A stretch of 15,278 nt of DNA, taken from contig JAOZRH010000029.1 in the NCBI GenBank assembly GCA_029931905.1, positions 3,098 to 18,375 of the forward strand. Direction: 5' to 3'. The position numbers and the translations under genes are program-made. Below the pieces are notes generated by a model. The model was not told the origin of the DNA. It ran no database searches and saw only the letters and a program-made list of their open reading frames with translations. Position 1 is the stretch's first letter. Each line of letters starts with the position of its first letter. This document shows positions 15,085-15,278 of this stretch, one piece after another. Origin of the DNA: Fidelibacterota bacterium. GTDB lineage: Bacteria; Fidelibacterota; Fidelibacteria; Fidelibacterales; Fidelibacteraceae.

Positions 15085-15278
15085 TTAATTTAAAATATTC
15101 TTTTTAATTGTTTTTATTATTTCATTAATCGACTTATTATTTGTATTGATATAATAATTTGCAATTTCATATTTTTTTGTTCTTATTTTCAATATCTCTT
15201 CTATTTTTTGAATTGATGGGGAATTTAATAATGGACGATTATTATCATTTTTTATTCTTTCAAAAATTGTTTTTGCAT
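15085..15278 (-). CDS. aroK: Shikimate kinase (partial, C-terminal 63 residues)
   Basis: The last 63 residues of a protein read in from the right edge and end at a stop at 15087-15085. They match the end of shikimate kinase, which phosphorylates shikimate with ATP. The visible parts are AKTIFERIKNDNNRPLL, with the Arg-Pro-Leu-Leu motif of the shikimate-binding lid region, then IQKIEEILKIRTKKYEIANYY with the conserved arginine and Tyr-x-x-x-Ala spacing, and a lysine-rich last helix. The catalytic N-terminal half with the P-loop is outside the window. The call rests on the motif plus direct linkage to aroB, a very common pairing. It has too little sequence to tell aroK from a fused or paralogous kinase. 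Confidence 0.85.
   Translation of the reverse strand, partial: AKTIFERIKNDNNRPLLNSPSIQKIEEILKIRTKKYEIANYYINTNNKSINEIIKTIKKNILN

Overview
This is a strongly AT-rich chromosomal window from a diderm (Gram-negative-type) bacterium. Evidence for an outer membrane is a TolC-type channel, a Wzi-like outer-membrane protein and a periplasmic RND/MacA adaptor. The style of several genes (Wzi-family protein, Yip1-domain protein, split glycine decarboxylase, short QueG, the FQTFNLLPR-type MacB/LolD ATPase) suggests a low-GC member of the Fibrobacterota-Chlorobiota-Bacteroidota (FCB) superphylum or a nearby candidate phylum. I cannot place it more precisely from sequence alone. Coding density is very high, no gap exceeds about 160 bases, and I see no RNA gene, insertion sequence, CRISPR array or phage remnant.

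Layout. (1) 1-4058, minus strand: an export operon read right to left, made of a Yip1-family membrane protein, a TolC-type outer-membrane channel, a MacA-type adaptor and a MacB/LolD-type ATPase cut by the window edge. The matching permease should lie just outside at lower coordinates. (2) 4214-6023, plus strand: gcvH and gcvPA, two parts of the glycine cleavage system, divergent from the export operon. gcvPB and gcvT are not in the window. (3) 6026-12855, minus strand: a tightly packed run, in transcription order queG, glgB, a membrane-anchored family 2 glycosyltransferase, a Wzi-like outer-membrane protein and a flippase-like (LPG synthase transmembrane family) protein. The last four look like a carbohydrate/envelope unit. 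(4) 12970-15278, minus strand: in transcription order the shikimate genes aroK (3' end only), aroB and aroQ, then a Nudix hydrolase of the ADP-ribose pyrophosphatase type.

How they work together. The shikimate block supplies consecutive and neighbouring steps to chorismate. The export block would form a tripartite inner-membrane/periplasm/outer-membrane ABC pump. The glgB-glycosyltransferase-Wzi-flippase run joins an alpha-glucan branching enzyme to genes that look like surface-glycan or glycolipid assembly, which is the most thought-provoking arrangement here. Several start codons needed correction: tolC-like, gcvPA, wzi-like and glgB are best started downstream of the longest possible ORF, while aroQ and the Nudix gene appear to start at TTG and the ATPase at GTG. 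I found no convincing previously undescribed system; most of the window is recognisable housekeeping and envelope biology.
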